Source: Saxidomus purpurata
Taxonomy: Eukaryota; Mollusca; Bivalvia; Venerida; Veneridae
Direction of reading: 5' to 3'
DNA length: 64,000 nt
NCBI GenBank assembly: GCA_022818135.1
Contig: JAFMSR010000019.1
Span: forward strand, 34,354,362 to 34,418,361
In this document: positions 46,501 to 57,839 of the stretch, in pieces
Layout of the letters: every line of letters begins with the position of its first letter
Numbering within the stretch: position 1 is the first letter of the stretch
Translations under genes and position numbers: made by a program
Notes under the pieces: model-generated
What the model was told of the DNA's origin: nothing
What the model saw: only the letters and a program-made list of their open reading frames with translations
The model's database searches: none

Positions 46501-49500
46501 ATCAACAACAGAAGTGAAAATCAAATTTAGCTATTGAAAAGATTGGTAGATTTGATTTAAAACGGCACCAATTAATGCCGTCGACGTTAAAAATATATGC
46601 GACCATTAAAACCCGCATAATATACCGTCGTATATATCAAAATTAACAAATTTCACCCCAATTTTACGGGTAACGGCTGTAATTATAAGCGGAAACTTTA
46701 GAGGTTTGGTGGCAATTCTGTTCTACCTATAGATAAGTCATTATGTGAATACAATGTAGCTTCATGATGTGTAGCTTTAATATGAAACTCTTAATTTCAA
46801 GTGCAATATTATTATATTTTATCTGAGATGGGCCAGTTCTGGACTCCTCTCTTGTATGAAAAACTGCCAACTATGTTGGGAAAAGGGTCAAATCGGTAGC
46901 GGGGTTCGAACCTATGGACCTTAAGGCAAGCTTCAATGAGAAGAGAATTGATTGACAGTGTTTAGCATAACTTAAAATTCAACTCGCGCTTAACTAAATA
47001 GATAACTTGATCACATAAAAGTTTTTCAAATCACGAAATTTAAAGTACTGTTAACGGGAACGGATAGTTTTTCATATAGCTCAAATTTTGTTTGGCGCTA
47101 AAAGAACACAACGTCATACAGGTCTACACTGACCACTTACCTGGACGATCTTCTCTTGACCTTCAATAAATGCTCTGTCATTTTCTCCGACGACCACAGT
47201 CCACATCTGAGGGGAGTGATTCCTGACAGAAAAATGTAAGCAACTGAATACAATGGAAATAATCTTCATAAACAAAATTAATAGGAAGTTTACTTAAAGA
47301 ATGATCTATATATTCTAAAAATAGATGAAACGATCTCTGGAAAGATGTTACACATAACGCCTTACGTGGCGCTCGACTACAGCTCTGATAACGCGCACTT
47401 GTTGTTTGTCTTTAAGAAGGGGGAAATGCGGTATTTGATAAACACAATCGCCGTGTATCTTTTTTTAAAAGAAATTTCTTGTCATACAAATATATTTACG
47501 TATCTGACAATAGTTTTATAAGGTGTCCATCGTGTTAAAATCTGTCGGAATAGCATTTCGTTTTCGTTCGTTGGTGACAATTCCCGTATACTATAAAATC
47601 GATATAAGTTTCGTATAATGAAAATTGATACTGATTTGAACAAGAAGGAAAAATGCAAACCATTGAGCAAAAACTATTGCGAAAACATGATTAAAACTAA
47701 TTTCCTTTAAGCAATTTCAAAATGACTGACAGTAGACGGATGTGATTTGAATGCAAAGTCTCACCAAAGTCTCGTAGCTCGCAACGGTTGATTTGGGTAG
47801 AAAAATACGAGAGTTGCCAATCCATATAAGTCCGTGATATTACCAAAACGGGACATACATTTTCTTGTTGTCTCAAGCAAGGTGAAATACTTACTGTCTA
47901 AAGCAATGTGCAGCCGTCAACACCCAGTTCCTGTCAATTAGTATACCTCCACATATATGAGTGTCATGTAGACGAAGAGATACCTAAATATAAAGGGTTT
48001 GGTTGCAATATCGTCATACACGTTTCTGTATCGTTTTAGTAACTGTAAAAGTCTTTATAATTGCGAGGTGTTTATTTCATGATTTTAAAATGTTCTATTT
48101 AGTCTCGAGTTTTCCAAAGATTAATAGCAATTTACTTTGGAAAAATCACATATGGCAAGGCTGTTTTGTTTTTCATGATCAATTCTTGCATTGAAACCCA
48201 TATTAACTCAGTTTACAAAGTTGCTCGTGCGCGCCGCTATTATTGGTCTTTATCTGACCTGTACCGTATGGGAGGGTCAGGTAACACCAGACTACTAACT
48301 GCAATCAATGAAATCGGAAAGCTCGAAGCACCTACCTGCCATGGAAATTCTCCCGCCTTTGCAACCGTGCCACCTACTATTTTGTTTGTGTGTGTTGTTT
48401 GTGGCGAACTTATTCCGCACTGATCTAAATATTAAACAAACATATAATGATAATATAACACGCTAGATTACAATATTTGTATATAGCAGACTGTAGAGCA
48501 AATAGACATATATGAAATTAGTTTCGCAGTCTAGTTCATCAGGGTTGCTAGGCTATCTTTACATCCAAGACATTGTGCGTTTCAGCTAGTGTCGTGCGCT
48601 ATCTATGGTGTGATTTAGGGCAGGCAAACAAGAATTGACCTATAATTGGATGGCGTAGATGGCGTAAACGCAAGAATACTAAAGGGAGGATGGTGGCATA
48701 ATTAGGGGTTGCCGGGATACCAAGGGAGACAAAAATTACAGTGGCTGCCAGGGCCCACTTCCATAGGGAGAGGTTGTATACCAGGGATCGCGGGTTTGAC
48801 GTCATGGGAACATTTTCGAAAGACACGGGGAACACTGAAAACCGAAGGATGCCGGGCAAACTGCACAGGTTTGCATGCAGGGCTAAAGGTATTCTGACGT
48901 AATTTTATGCTCATTTCCTTACAACGGTACACTGTAAAAAATAAGTGTTAATTATCTCTGAATATAGTGTAAACCAGCTTGCAAAATGGTGTTACCGTAA
49001 GTCTAAGTTGTAGAGAATCACCAAGTTTGTGGGTAGAGAATCACCGAAATGCAATTTTACTCCAAAATCAGTGAAGAGATACTCCCGATGGCGTTTTGTA
49101 AATCCGTACAAGTGTAAGTTGGTCAGATACACCGACTAGGGTATAGTAACACGGAAGTGTAACTTTGCCCTAAAATTCGTGTATCGTAAACAAGTCAACT
49201 GACCAAGGACTTGCATGTGCCTTAATTCTATGCCGCATTCCATGCACATGGTTATTGTCTCAAATCCGTGTATCATACATGAACACTTTCTATTATTCGC
49301 GAAATTATGAACGAAAAGTCTTTTCGTGACGTTTAGTTATGAAACCCGTCAGAATGTTGTAAAGAGTTCAGATAAGTAGTTCTTTGAAAATTTAGTTACA
49401 TAACCACTGACTAAGATCATCTTAAATATTGGTTTTACACAAACCATCTGTTTGACATTCTCGAGAAATGTGATGGGAGTGATAGGACCAATGAGTCAAG

Positions 49501-52500
49501 ATTTTGCCGTGATGAATTGACGAAAGGGTTTATATGTAATGAAAGTGTACGCTTACACTAACGTGTTACGTGTTAAGTAACACCATGAACGGTGTCCTGC
49601 TTCCCCGATAGCAGGGTGTATTGTTTCCATAAAAACAATAGGGTTACTTTACACCAAAATGGGTGGCAACCCAGCTGCCACCCATTTCAGTGTAAAGTTT
49701 CCTTTCTGTTTTTACAGTGTATAGATAGAAACGGCAAATTTATGATGACGACAAATATTAGTAAACGTGAGATTTGAACTAAGTTTAAAACACTTTAAAA
49801 ACAAAATGTTACCAGACGCATAAAAAACAGTAAAAAAGAAAAACACGTGACAATTTTACAAAGGAGACTTAAACTTATTGCCAAGTGAAAATGATTTTGT
49901 TTACTTACTCGGTAGAAATGCTGGAACCTGCGGAATGGCGATGCCAGGGAAACAACACATTTCTTCAAATCCACACCCACTAGATATATAATACTCCTCA
50001 AACAAGTAGACTGTCTGTAGTTTACACATGACCCCTTGTGTAGAGTTTTACAATCTAAATAAAAAAGTTAATACTTAAATTGCCAGCGAATTGTAGCATG
50101 TAAGAACCAAAACGTCATTTCATCATCGGCTGGAGAGCTCTAACAATGACAACATTTATAATAATTATTATGTTATGCTGACACTTTATAACAAGATAAA
50201 TAAAAGCACATAAGAATAACAGGTGATGCCAATCTTTACACTCATTGCGAGTAAGGAATAACATCTTTCCTTTTTACTCGCTAAAAGTAAGAGACGATGC
50301 CTAGCATCTTGCTTTTTACTCGCTAATAGTCAGGTACGATCACTTTCTCCTTACTCGCTAAGAGTAAAAAACCATACCTAACAACTTCCTTTTTACCTCC
50401 CAAGAGTAAGAAATCATACCATTCTTTAAACTCGCTGCGAGTAAGGAATAACATATTTCCTTTTTACTCGCTAAGAGTAAGAGATGATAACATTCTTTAA
50501 ACTTGCTGCGAGTAAAGAATAACATTTTTCTGTTTTATCTTCGAATATTTTCAATTACTTTTCCTTAGGTTAATTATTTAAGCTATACATTTCATTCATT
50601 ATCTGTAAAATCAGCGTTTTGAAATATGTTGTTGTGCGTAAAGAATCAATAATTTATATACTGTTGTTATAGATGTTCAATCAATAGGTTGATAGCGCTT
50701 TATTACAGAATATCTCTTCATTGAGTATTTGTGCTAAAATGAGGCATTTTTATATATATTTTGTTGTTTAAAATTGTATTTATTTATCATTTGAACGTTC
50801 ATTGGACGAATTATTTATATTTCGATAATATAATCTGCTAGACGTAGGGAGTGCCCCTTTAACGTTTAGAGAATATAATCTGCTAGATGTAAGGAGTGCC
50901 CCTTTAACGTTTAGAGTATATAATCTGCTAGATGTAAGGAGTGCCCCTTTAACGTTTGGAGAATATAATCTGCTAGATTTAAGAAGTGCACCTTTAACGT
51001 TCCGGTAATATAATCTGCTAGATGTAAGGAGTGCCCCTTTAACGTTTAGAGAATCTAATCTGCTACATGTAAGGAGTGCCCCTTTAACGTTTGGAGAAAA
51101 TAATCTGCTAGATTTAAGAAGTGCGCCTTTAACGTTCCGGTAATATAATCTGCTAGATGTAAGGAGTGCCCCTTTAACGTTTAGAGAATATAATCTGCTA
51201 GATGTAAGGAGTGCCCCTTTAACGTTTGGAGAAAATAATCTGCTAGATTTAAGAAGTGCGCCTTTAACGTTCCGGTAATATAATCTGCTAGATGTAAGGA
51301 GTGCCCCTTTAACGTTCAGAGAATATAATCTGCTACATGTAAGGAGTGCCCCTTTAACGTTCCGGGAATATAATCTGCTAGATGTAAGGAGTGCCCCTTT
51401 AACGTTCCGGGAATATAATCTGCTAGATGTAAGAAGTGCACCTTTAACGTTCCGGGAATATAATCTGCTAGATGTAAGGAGTGCCCCTTTAACGTTCCGG
51501 GAATATAATCTGCAAGATGTAAGGAGTGCCCCTTTAACGTTTGGAGAATATAATCTGCTAGATGTAAGGAGTGCCCCTTTAACGTTTGGAGAATATAATC
51601 TGCTAGATGTAAGGAGTGCCCCTTTAACGTTTGAAAACTATAATCTGCTAGATGTAAGGAGTGCCCCTTTAACGTTTGGAAAATATTATCTGCTAGATGT
51701 AGGGAGTGCCCCTTTAACGTTTGGAGAATATAATCTGCTAGATGTAATGAGTGCCCCTTTTACGTTCCGGGAATATAATCTGCTAGATGTAAGGAGTGCC
51801 CCTTTAACGCTCGGAGAATATAATCTGCTAGATGTAAGGAGTGCCCCTTTAACGTTCCGGGAATATAATCTGCTAGATGCAAGTAGTTGGCCCTTTAACG
51901 TTCCGGGAATATAATCTGCTAGATGTAAGAAGTGCCCCTTTAACGTTCCGGGAATATAATCTGCTACAGGGGGCCCTGGGGGGTCCCTTTAACGTTCCGG
52001 GAATATATCTGCTAGATGTAAGGAGTGCCCCTTTAACGTTTAGAGAATATAATCTGCTAGATGTAAGGAGTGCCCCTTTAACGTTTGGAGAATATAATCT
52101 GCTAGATGTAAGGAGTGCCCCTTTTACGTTTGAAAACTATAATCTGCTAGATGTAAGGAGTGCCCCTTTAACGTTTGGAGAAAATAATCTGCTAGATTTA
52201 AGAAGTGCGCCTTTAACGTTCCGGTAATATAATCTGCTAGATGTAAGGAGTGCCCCTTTAACGTTTAGAGAATATAATCTGCTAGATGTAAGGAGTGCCC
52301 CTTTAACGTTTGGAGAAAATAATCTGCTAGATTTAATAAGTGCGCCTTTAACGTTCCGGTAATAAATAACCAGATGAATGAGAGCCCCTTTAACGTTCAG
52401 AGAATATAATCTGCTACACTCATGCGAGTAAGTTTCGGGAATAACATTAATGTAGGGTGCCCCTTTAACGTTCCGGGAATATAATCTGCTAGATGTAAGA

Positions 52501-55500
52501 AGTGCACCTTTAACGTTCCGGGAATATAATCTGCTAGATGTAAGGAGTGCCCCTTTAACGTTCCGGGAATATAATCTGCAAGATGTAAGGAGTGCCCCTT
52601 TAACGTTTGGAGAATATAATCTGCTAGATGGTGGGTGCCCCTTTAACGTTTGGAGAATATAATCTGCTAGATGTAAGGAGTCCCCTTTAACGTTTGGAAA
52701 CTATAATCTGCTAGATGTAAGGAGTCCTTTAACGTTCGGAGAATATAATCTGCTAGATGTAATTCCCTTTTTTTTCGGAAACGTTCCGGAATATAATCTG
52801 CTAGATGTAAGGATGCCCCTTTAACGCTCGTGGGATTAATCTGCTAGATGTAAGGAGCCCCTTCCTTTAACGTTCCGGGAATATATCGCTTGTAGGAATG
52901 CCCCTTTAACTTCCGGGGAATATTTTCTGCTAGATGTAAGGGTCCCTTTAACGTTCCGGGAATTAATCTTGCTAAGTAGCCCCTTTAACGTTCCGGGAAT
53001 ATATCTGTAATGTAATGAGCGCCCTTTAACGTTTAGAATATAACTGCTAGATGTAAGGAGTGCCCTTTAACGTTTGGAAGATATAATTTGGGGGGGGGGG
53101 GGGGGGGCCTTTTTGGGTTGGAAAACTATAACTGCTAGTGTATAGAGTGCCCTTTAAGTTGGTTTGAAAATATGTCTGGATAGCGCCCCTTTAACTTCGG
53201 GAATATAATCTGCTTGATTATGTGCTAAAATGAGGCATTTATTGGATATATAATCTGCTAGTTTAAGATTGCATTTAATTTATCGTTTGAACGTTCATTG
53301 GACGAATTACCCTTTAACGTTTCGAGAATATAATCTGCTAGATGTAAGGAGTGCCCCTTTAAAGTTTAGAGAATATAATCTGCTAGATGTAAGGAGTGCC
53401 CCTTTAACATTCAGAAAATATAATCTGCTAGATGTAAGGAGTGCCCCTTCAACGTTTAGAGAATATAATCTGCTAGATGTAAGGAGTGCCCCTTTAAAGT
53501 TTAGAGAATATAATCTGCTAGATGTAAGGAGTGCCCCTTTAACGTTTGGAAAATATAATCTGCTAGATGTAAGGAGTGCCCCTTTAACGTTCCGGGAATA
53601 TAATCTACTAGATGTAAGGAGTGCCCCTTTAACGTTTAGAGAATATAATCTGGTAGATGTAAGGAGTGCCCCTTTAACGTTTGGAGAATATAATCTGCTA
53701 GATGTAAGGAGTGCCCCTATAACGTTTGGAGAATATAATCTTTTAGATGTAAGGAGTGCCCCTTTAACGTTTAGAGAATTTAATCTGCTAGATGTAAGGA
53801 GTGCCCCTTTAACGTTTCGAGAATATAATCTGCTAGATGTAAGGAGTGCCCCTTTAACGTTTAGAGAATATAATCTGCTAGATGTAAGGAGTGCCCCTTT
53901 TACGTTTGAATATAATCTGCTAGATGTAAGAAGTGCCCCTTTAACGTGTCGAGACTGGGGGGGGGGGCCCGGAGGGGGGGGGGCCCCTTTAACGTTTAGA
54001 GAATATAATCTGCTGTAAGGAGTGCCTCTTTAACGTTTGGAGAATATAATCTGCTAGATGTAAGGAGTGCCCCTTTAACGTTTAGAAAATATAATCTGCT
54101 GTAAGGAGTGCCTCTTTAACGTTTGGAGAATATAATCTGCTAGATGTAAAGAGTGCCCCTTTAACGTTTAGAGAATATAATCTGCTAGATGTAAGGAGTG
54201 CCCCTTTAAAGTTTAGAGAATATAATCTGCTAGATGTAAGGAGTGCCCCTTTAACGTTTGGAAAATATAATCTGCTAGATGTAAGGAGTGCCCCTTTAAC
54301 GTTCCGGGAATATAATCTACTAGATGTAAGGAGTGCCCCTTTAACGTTTAGAGAATATAATCTGCTAGATGTAAGGAGTGCCCCTTTAACGTTTGGAGAA
54401 TATAATCTGCTAGATGTAAGGAGTGCCCCTTTAACGTTTGGAGAATATAATCTTTTAGATGTAAGGAGTGCCCCTTTAACGTTTGGAGAATTTAATCTGC
54501 TAGATGTAAGGAGTGCCCCTTTAACGTTTCGAGAATATAATCTGCTAGATGTAAGGAGTGCCCCTTTAACGTTTAGGGAATATAATCTGCTATTAAGGAG
54601 TGCCCTTTACGTTTGAATATAATCTGTAGATGTAAGGAGTGCCCCTTTAACGTTTGGAGAATATAATCTGCTAGATGTAAGGAGTGCCCCTTTAATTTAA
54701 AAATATAATCTAAGGAGTGCCTCTTTAACGTTTGGAGAATATAATGTGTAAATAGATATGTGGCCCTTTAACGTTAGAGAATATAATGCTATACATGAGT
54801 GCCTCTTTAATGTTTGGAGACTGTAATCTGCTAGATGTCTTTAACTTTAGAAAAAATAATGAACTATGTCAGGGCCCCTTTCGCTTAGAGAATATTATCT
54901 GCTAGATGTAAGGGGGGCCCCTTGAAAAAGATTAGATACGTTTAAATTAATTCGAGTGTATAAATAGATCTGTGGCTATAAATAAATGTTTTGATACTGT
55001 TTAATCTGTCACCTTTCAAAAATAATGAACTTGTCAGCGCTTTATTACTGTAGTGAACAACATTAACGTATCTCTGATATTTTGTCGATATTCAAAATTT
55101 AAGTTATGACTATGTATGCGTAAACCGTAAAATATTGAGTAACAACTTTCTTAAGATGGTAACGGTCAGCATTTATTACATTTAGTGTATATTATAGTAA
55201 ACTATGCATACATTTACATTGTATAACGAACACATTTGGACCATTTAACTTTGTTCTTTATATCCGGAGTTTGTTATATTCTTTAACCATTGTCATATCA
55301 AATAAAGGAGGAAAATATATGGGGTTCAGAAAATGTGTTCCTTATATCCGGACTTTCGCTATATGCGGTGTCGTTATATACGGTGTTTGCTGTATAAAGA
55401 ATCTGAAATCTTCAAGCCATCTGCCAGACTTTAAAGGAAGAGAAAAAGTTGAAACAAACAACTGATCCCATACGTTTCGTCCAGTAATCTGTTAGAAAGG

Positions 55501-55624
55501 TCAGCTTTAATAGGAACTGACCACGCATGTTCCCGTAACAATAAAAACACTCACCATTCGTCAAGACATTTGAGATGCCCACAGAAAGTGTCCAAAACTT
55601 TAAAACTAATGAAAGTTCTCTCAT
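43360..55624 (-). CDS. Secreted trypsin-like serine protease, 8-exon gene (whole span)
   Basis: S1-family peptidase. Eight exons join with matching phase into 993 nt (330 residues plus stop): signal peptide (1-23), a short Cys-rich segment with a CC pair (about 24-70), activation site K|IVGG, catalytic His in LTAAHC, Asp in NDDIAMMKL, Ser in GDSGGP, D at the S1-pocket position (DSCQGDSGGP) with VSWG, so cleavage after Lys/Arg is expected. A short polar C-terminal tail (about 15 residues, ending VYK) follows the last helix. It would be made as a zymogen; the unpaired Cys before the activation site could tie the light chain to the protease domain. All triad residues are present, so it is probably active. 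Possible roles are digestion or immunity; the sequence does not decide. The first intron (50035-55554) holds a large satellite. Confidence 0.93.
44060..45330. repeat. 62-bp minisatellite, interrupted by an insertion
   Basis: Units like 'gcgaaacggacagaaatatt' plus 'ttacggacatatctggacaa' recur from 44930 to about 45330 and again at 44070-44160. The 44180-44932 element splits the array. It lies in the intron between protease exons 7 and 8. Confidence 0.85.
44180..44932. mobile_element. Element with TGTCGCCCT ends and four internal 140-165 bp repeats
   Basis: Ends 'cttgtgtcgccctcttacgc' and 'cgaaagggcgacacaaaaac' are inverted. Inside, four units start with 'acaaaatctaagtacaa' or a degraded form (about 44223, 44388, 44528, 44690) and contain 'ttgacctacaaaatttggcg'. 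Near the right end is a 'gacggacggacggaccgacg' run. No protein-coding frame was seen. Confidence 0.78.
45340..45479 (-). CDS. Serine protease exon 7
   Basis: [52 protein letters not shown] and the D-S-C-Q before GDSGGP are family hallmarks. The acceptor is attcttttcag and the donor CAG|gtgaga. Confidence 0.95.
45731..45950 (+). mobile_element. tRNA-derived SINE, family A
   Basis: B-box region 'ggtaccggattcgatctcca', body 'tccttaggcaagacacatat', tail 'taatctaagttgtaagaact' and 'tcgcaatcgagaataaataa'. The tail ends about 13 bp from the donor of protease exon 6 (lower side). Confidence 0.85.
45963..46146 (-). CDS. Serine protease exon 6 (catalytic Asp)
   Basis: [40 protein letters not shown] and [11 protein letters not shown]. 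The NDDIA Asp is catalytic; PVCLP and TGWG are conserved. The acceptor is gatttatag and the donor ACAG|gtacag. Confidence 0.97.
46183..46373. mobile_element. 'ccggatataagg' TIR element, complete copy
   Basis: The ends 'taaactccgtatataacga' and 'tcgttatatacggagttta' are inverted complements about 190 bp apart, with inner 'attccggatatagcaaaatt' and 'aaaatccggatataaaga'. Other copies or fragments: 10117-10262, 19815-19860, 30826-30975, 41800-41885, 43010-43100, 55190-55395, 63880-64000. Confidence 0.88.
47141..47222 (-). CDS. Serine protease exon 5
   Basis: [27 protein letters not shown]: the stretch after the catalytic His with the (V)VVGE(N/H) pattern. The acceptor is ttttctgtcag and the donor CAG|gtaagt. 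Its first base completes the Gln codon from exon 4. Confidence 0.94.
47895..47983 (-). CDS. Serine protease exon 4 (catalytic His)
   Basis: [32 protein letters not shown](I/S)LI and LTAAHC identify the S1 fold. The acceptor is atatttag and the donor AGACA|gtaagt, phase 2. Confidence 0.97.
48336..48424 (-). CDS. Serine protease exon 3 (activation site)
   Basis: [30 protein letters not shown]. Cleavage after Lys frees IVGG. The acceptor tatttag (exon end 48424) is preferred over one 5 nt inside, because only the former keeps phase with exon 2. The donor is CAG|gtaggt. Confidence 0.93.
48928..49722. mobile_element. Putative element with CACTGTAAAAA ends
   Basis: 'tacactgtaaaaaataagtg' at one end and 'ctgtttttacagtgtata' at the other, about 790 bp apart. 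Near the right end is an inverted pair (gggtggcaacc/agctgccaccc). No transposase frame was seen. It lies in the intron between protease exons 2 and 3. Confidence 0.6.
49909..50034 (-). CDS. Serine protease exon 2 (Cys-rich light chain)
   Basis: [41 protein letters not shown]. Four cysteines with a CC pair suggest a small disulfide-bonded module, loosely clip-like. The acceptor ctacacaag is weak in pyrimidines, but phase fits both neighbours exactly (2 nt, 41 codons, 1 nt). The donor is CCGA|gtaagt. Confidence 0.75.
50240..50540. repeat. About 60-bp minisatellite with 'ttactcgctaagagtaa' units
   Basis: Five to six degenerate units of 'ctttttactcgctaagagta' plus 'gagtaaggaataacat'. Each unit contains a small palindrome (ttactcgc.gcgagtaa). 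It sits in protease intron 1. Confidence 0.8.
50640..50865 (+). mobile_element. 3' half of the 360-bp MITE-like element, abutting the satellite
   Basis: 'ggttgatagcgctttattac', 'ctaaaatgaggcatttttat', 'gttcattggacgaattattt' and 'taatctgctagacgtaggga' match the right half of the element at 20254-20616, and the terminal 45 bp runs straight into the array. Confidence 0.8.
50810..54900 (+). repeat. 45-bp satellite array, about 90 units
   Basis: The unit is 'tttaacgtt(tgg/tag/ccg)', '(a/g)gaatataatctgctag', 'atgtaaggagtgcccc'. Three main variants (tttagag, tttggag, ttccggg) form local higher-order patterns. Order is good at 50860-52340 and 53310-54570, but noisy at 52350-53300 and 54570-54900, where units are shortened and G-runs appear (53090-53107, 53948-53979). 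The period is a multiple of three, so long open frames (51877-52227, 53269-54018) arise with no gene behind them. The array lies in protease intron 1. Confidence 0.95.
55190..55395. mobile_element. 'ccggatataagg' TIR element copy
   Basis: 'gtataacgaacacatttgga', 'tatatccggagtttgttata', 'ccttatatccggactttcgc' and 'cgttatatacggtgtttgct'. It lies in protease intron 1, about 160 bp beyond the exon 1 donor. Confidence 0.7.
55555..55624 (-). CDS. Serine protease exon 1 (signal peptide)
   Basis: [23 protein letters not shown] plus one base: a charged start, a hydrophobic core and small residues before the likely cleavage site. The donor AATG|gtgagt is strong. Phase 1 fits exon 2. The link across the 5.5 kb satellite-bearing intron is inferred from phase and from the need for a secretion signal. 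Confidence 0.75.
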
Positions 55625-57540
55625 GTTGTCATCTAGAGTTAATAAACCATAAACAAACTAAAAACGTGCAGAACTAGAATGGAAAGGTCAAAATAGAACC
55701 GCTTTATCTTTCGCATGGCATCATGGCGGTCGTGTACATTTAAATGTTCGGCATAGATTAAATTAAGGTCAGACTGAAAACATGTTGTATAAACATGTGT
55801 GGCGGGCTTCTAATTTTCGTGCTATTTTCGGCAGACGTCTGTGCACGAATTAATTTTTAACCACATTATCTGCAAAAACTGATTTTTTGCGTCAATGCAA
55901 CGGTAAAAATTACGCAAATATAATATGATACATCGACAACTAATCCTAAAACGCACACAAACGGACGGTACTGCCAAACGTTTACTCTATAACATATGTA
56001 TGATTTTGTCATAAAGTGTTTTCAAGTTATCGGGGGCAAGTCGAAACGGCCAATAGATGTGATAAATATACGTTTCATCAAGTCGTATTTCAACTGTCAG
56101 ATGTCTTAAACATCAATGTTTTTCCCTTTATTGTCGTGCTATCGGCATTTCAAATTAACGTGTAGGTTATACGTTGTCAATATTGCTCCATTCAGGTGAA
56201 AACGCATCAATACAAGATATTCTGATGCACCAATACGAAATCAGTCTCTGGAAACGTTGTTTTATACGCTCGAATGCCATTTGCCGTACATCTACTGTGT
56301 ATGGAGCTTCGTTCATATCCGTAAAGTTGGTTTGCATTCGCAGTTGCATATCGAATCGCAGATTCGAAGTCGCAGAACGAAAAACAACGACAAGAAATTG
56401 CAATTCGCAATTCAATACGAATGATAAACTGCGAATTGCGCTAATCTGGGATTTAAACAGTTGATAAATATTGATGAACTTGGAACTAGTTGGCCGTTTG
56501 AAAATTCGCTAATCGAACGCAAACTGACCGGTTTGCATTTGTACGAGTGACGAACTGCAAAGGCAACTACCTAGCAATATCCAGCCAATTCTAATTCTAG
56601 AACTGCGAACTTGCAGCTAATCTCTATTCAAGGCATCATACTCAGAACGGGCTTGTTACAGTATAAGTTCCTATTCGAATCGCAAACTGGTTATATGGTT
56701 TGCATATCTACAGCTTTGAAATTCGAATTGCGAACTGCGAATTGGCAACTTCTCCGCAGTTCGCAATTCGCAATACGAATCATGACTTGCGAACTTGCAA
56801 CTAATCTCTATTCAAACATCATATATTTAGGACTAGGAACTAGCCGACAGTTCCCAATTCGCTATTCGAATCGCAAACTGGTGACTGGTTATGGTGGAAG
56901 ATTTCTGCCATTGAATGTGTTTTCGAACCGGTAACAGGGCTGGGGTTTGGAGCGAAAGTCGAACGCAACTCGAATTTTTACGTCGTTTTCGAGTTGATGG
57001 GTTTTTATACATGTACATCATGTTGTCCCTATTGTCGTGCTTTCGACATTTATACTTTAAGAGTAGTTTATACGTTGTTAATATTGCTCCCTTCATGTGA
57101 AAATCGCATCATACAAGATATTCTGCTGCCGACAATTACGAACTGCAACCTAAATGGGTTCCTAATCACGAAACTACTTTGCAGTCAATGGTTAGTTGCC
57201 AGTTATCGATTCTAATTGTGAACTGCATGTTCGCAGTTTGCTCGACTGCGAACTCATTCACCCTGGTCCATTCGAATGCGAACAATGCCAGCTTTACGGT
57301 TTCGTTCTGTCAACAACTTATTTATATAATGAAGTTCAAAAACCTCTTAAACTGCCCCCTTGTGTGCTACCGTCATATGAAAAAATGTAGGTTTATTGAA
57401 AGAAAATAACTCTTGAATATCAATAAAATAGTCGTTAAAAGTTTCATTCAACCGTCCGTTCAACACAGACGAACAAAAAGACAGACATCCCAGGGCTAAG
57501 TACTGCATCTTGAATAGCGGTATGTATCGTATATTGAATC
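55625..57540. other. Non-coding region with diverged 0.9 kb direct repeat
   Basis: Two diverged copies start near 56120 and 57015 ('ttgtcgtgctatcggcattt' versus 'ttgtcgtgctttcgacattt', then 'atacgttgt.aatattgctc'). Between them are many short 'gcgaattcgaa'-like words. Several open frames on both strands are not conserved with each other. No gene is supported; upstream sequence of the protease would lie at its left edge. Confidence 0.55.
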
Positions 57541-57835
57541 ATATATTAGGGCTTTATCTTTGGTACCGGTTTCCCATATGACCAACGCCCCGCAGAAGAA
57601 GTTAGTTATTTCAGGTTTCGGAGGATAGTGCAAGATACAGAAAGCGTCCCAATTCCAGAGACACCCCTGGTTCTTATACATGCCAGGTGTATAGCACCCA
57701 TACATGCATGGACCTCGGTTTTAGTCTCATCCGAAAGACTGTTAGTTATTTTAGTTGGTCAGCCCCGGGAATCGAACACGCTACCCCGAGATTACAAGTC
57801 GCATGCTCTACCAATGAAGCTAGCCGGGCTAACTT
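57540..57835 (-). mobile_element. tRNA-derived SINE, family C
   Basis: On the minus strand it opens 'agcccggctagcttcattgg' (A-box-like), has a TGT anticodon-like loop (CTTGTAA) and B-box 'gtgttcgattccc'. The body 'gtctttcggatgagactaaa' is, from memory, a core shared by SINEs of many marine invertebrates. It could be misread as tRNA-Thr, but the T stem does not pair. Confidence 0.72.
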
Positions 57836-57839
57836 AGCG

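Noticed and set aside
51877..52227. 116-codon open frame of the same 15-residue repeat
   Set aside because: Same satellite; the frame is broken by unit-length changes and has no gene context.
53269..54018. 249-codon open frame reading a 15-residue repeat
   Set aside because: It is the 45-bp satellite read in a frame without stops; flanking units and the parent element are non-coding.
50810..54900. CRISPR array (regular 45-bp repeats)
   Set aside because: There are no unique spacers between repeats; the whole unit repeats head to tail, and the genome is animal.
57763..57835. tRNA-Thr gene on the minus strand
   Set aside because: The anticodon loop fits but the T stem and part of the anticodon stem do not pair, and conserved SINE body sequence follows.
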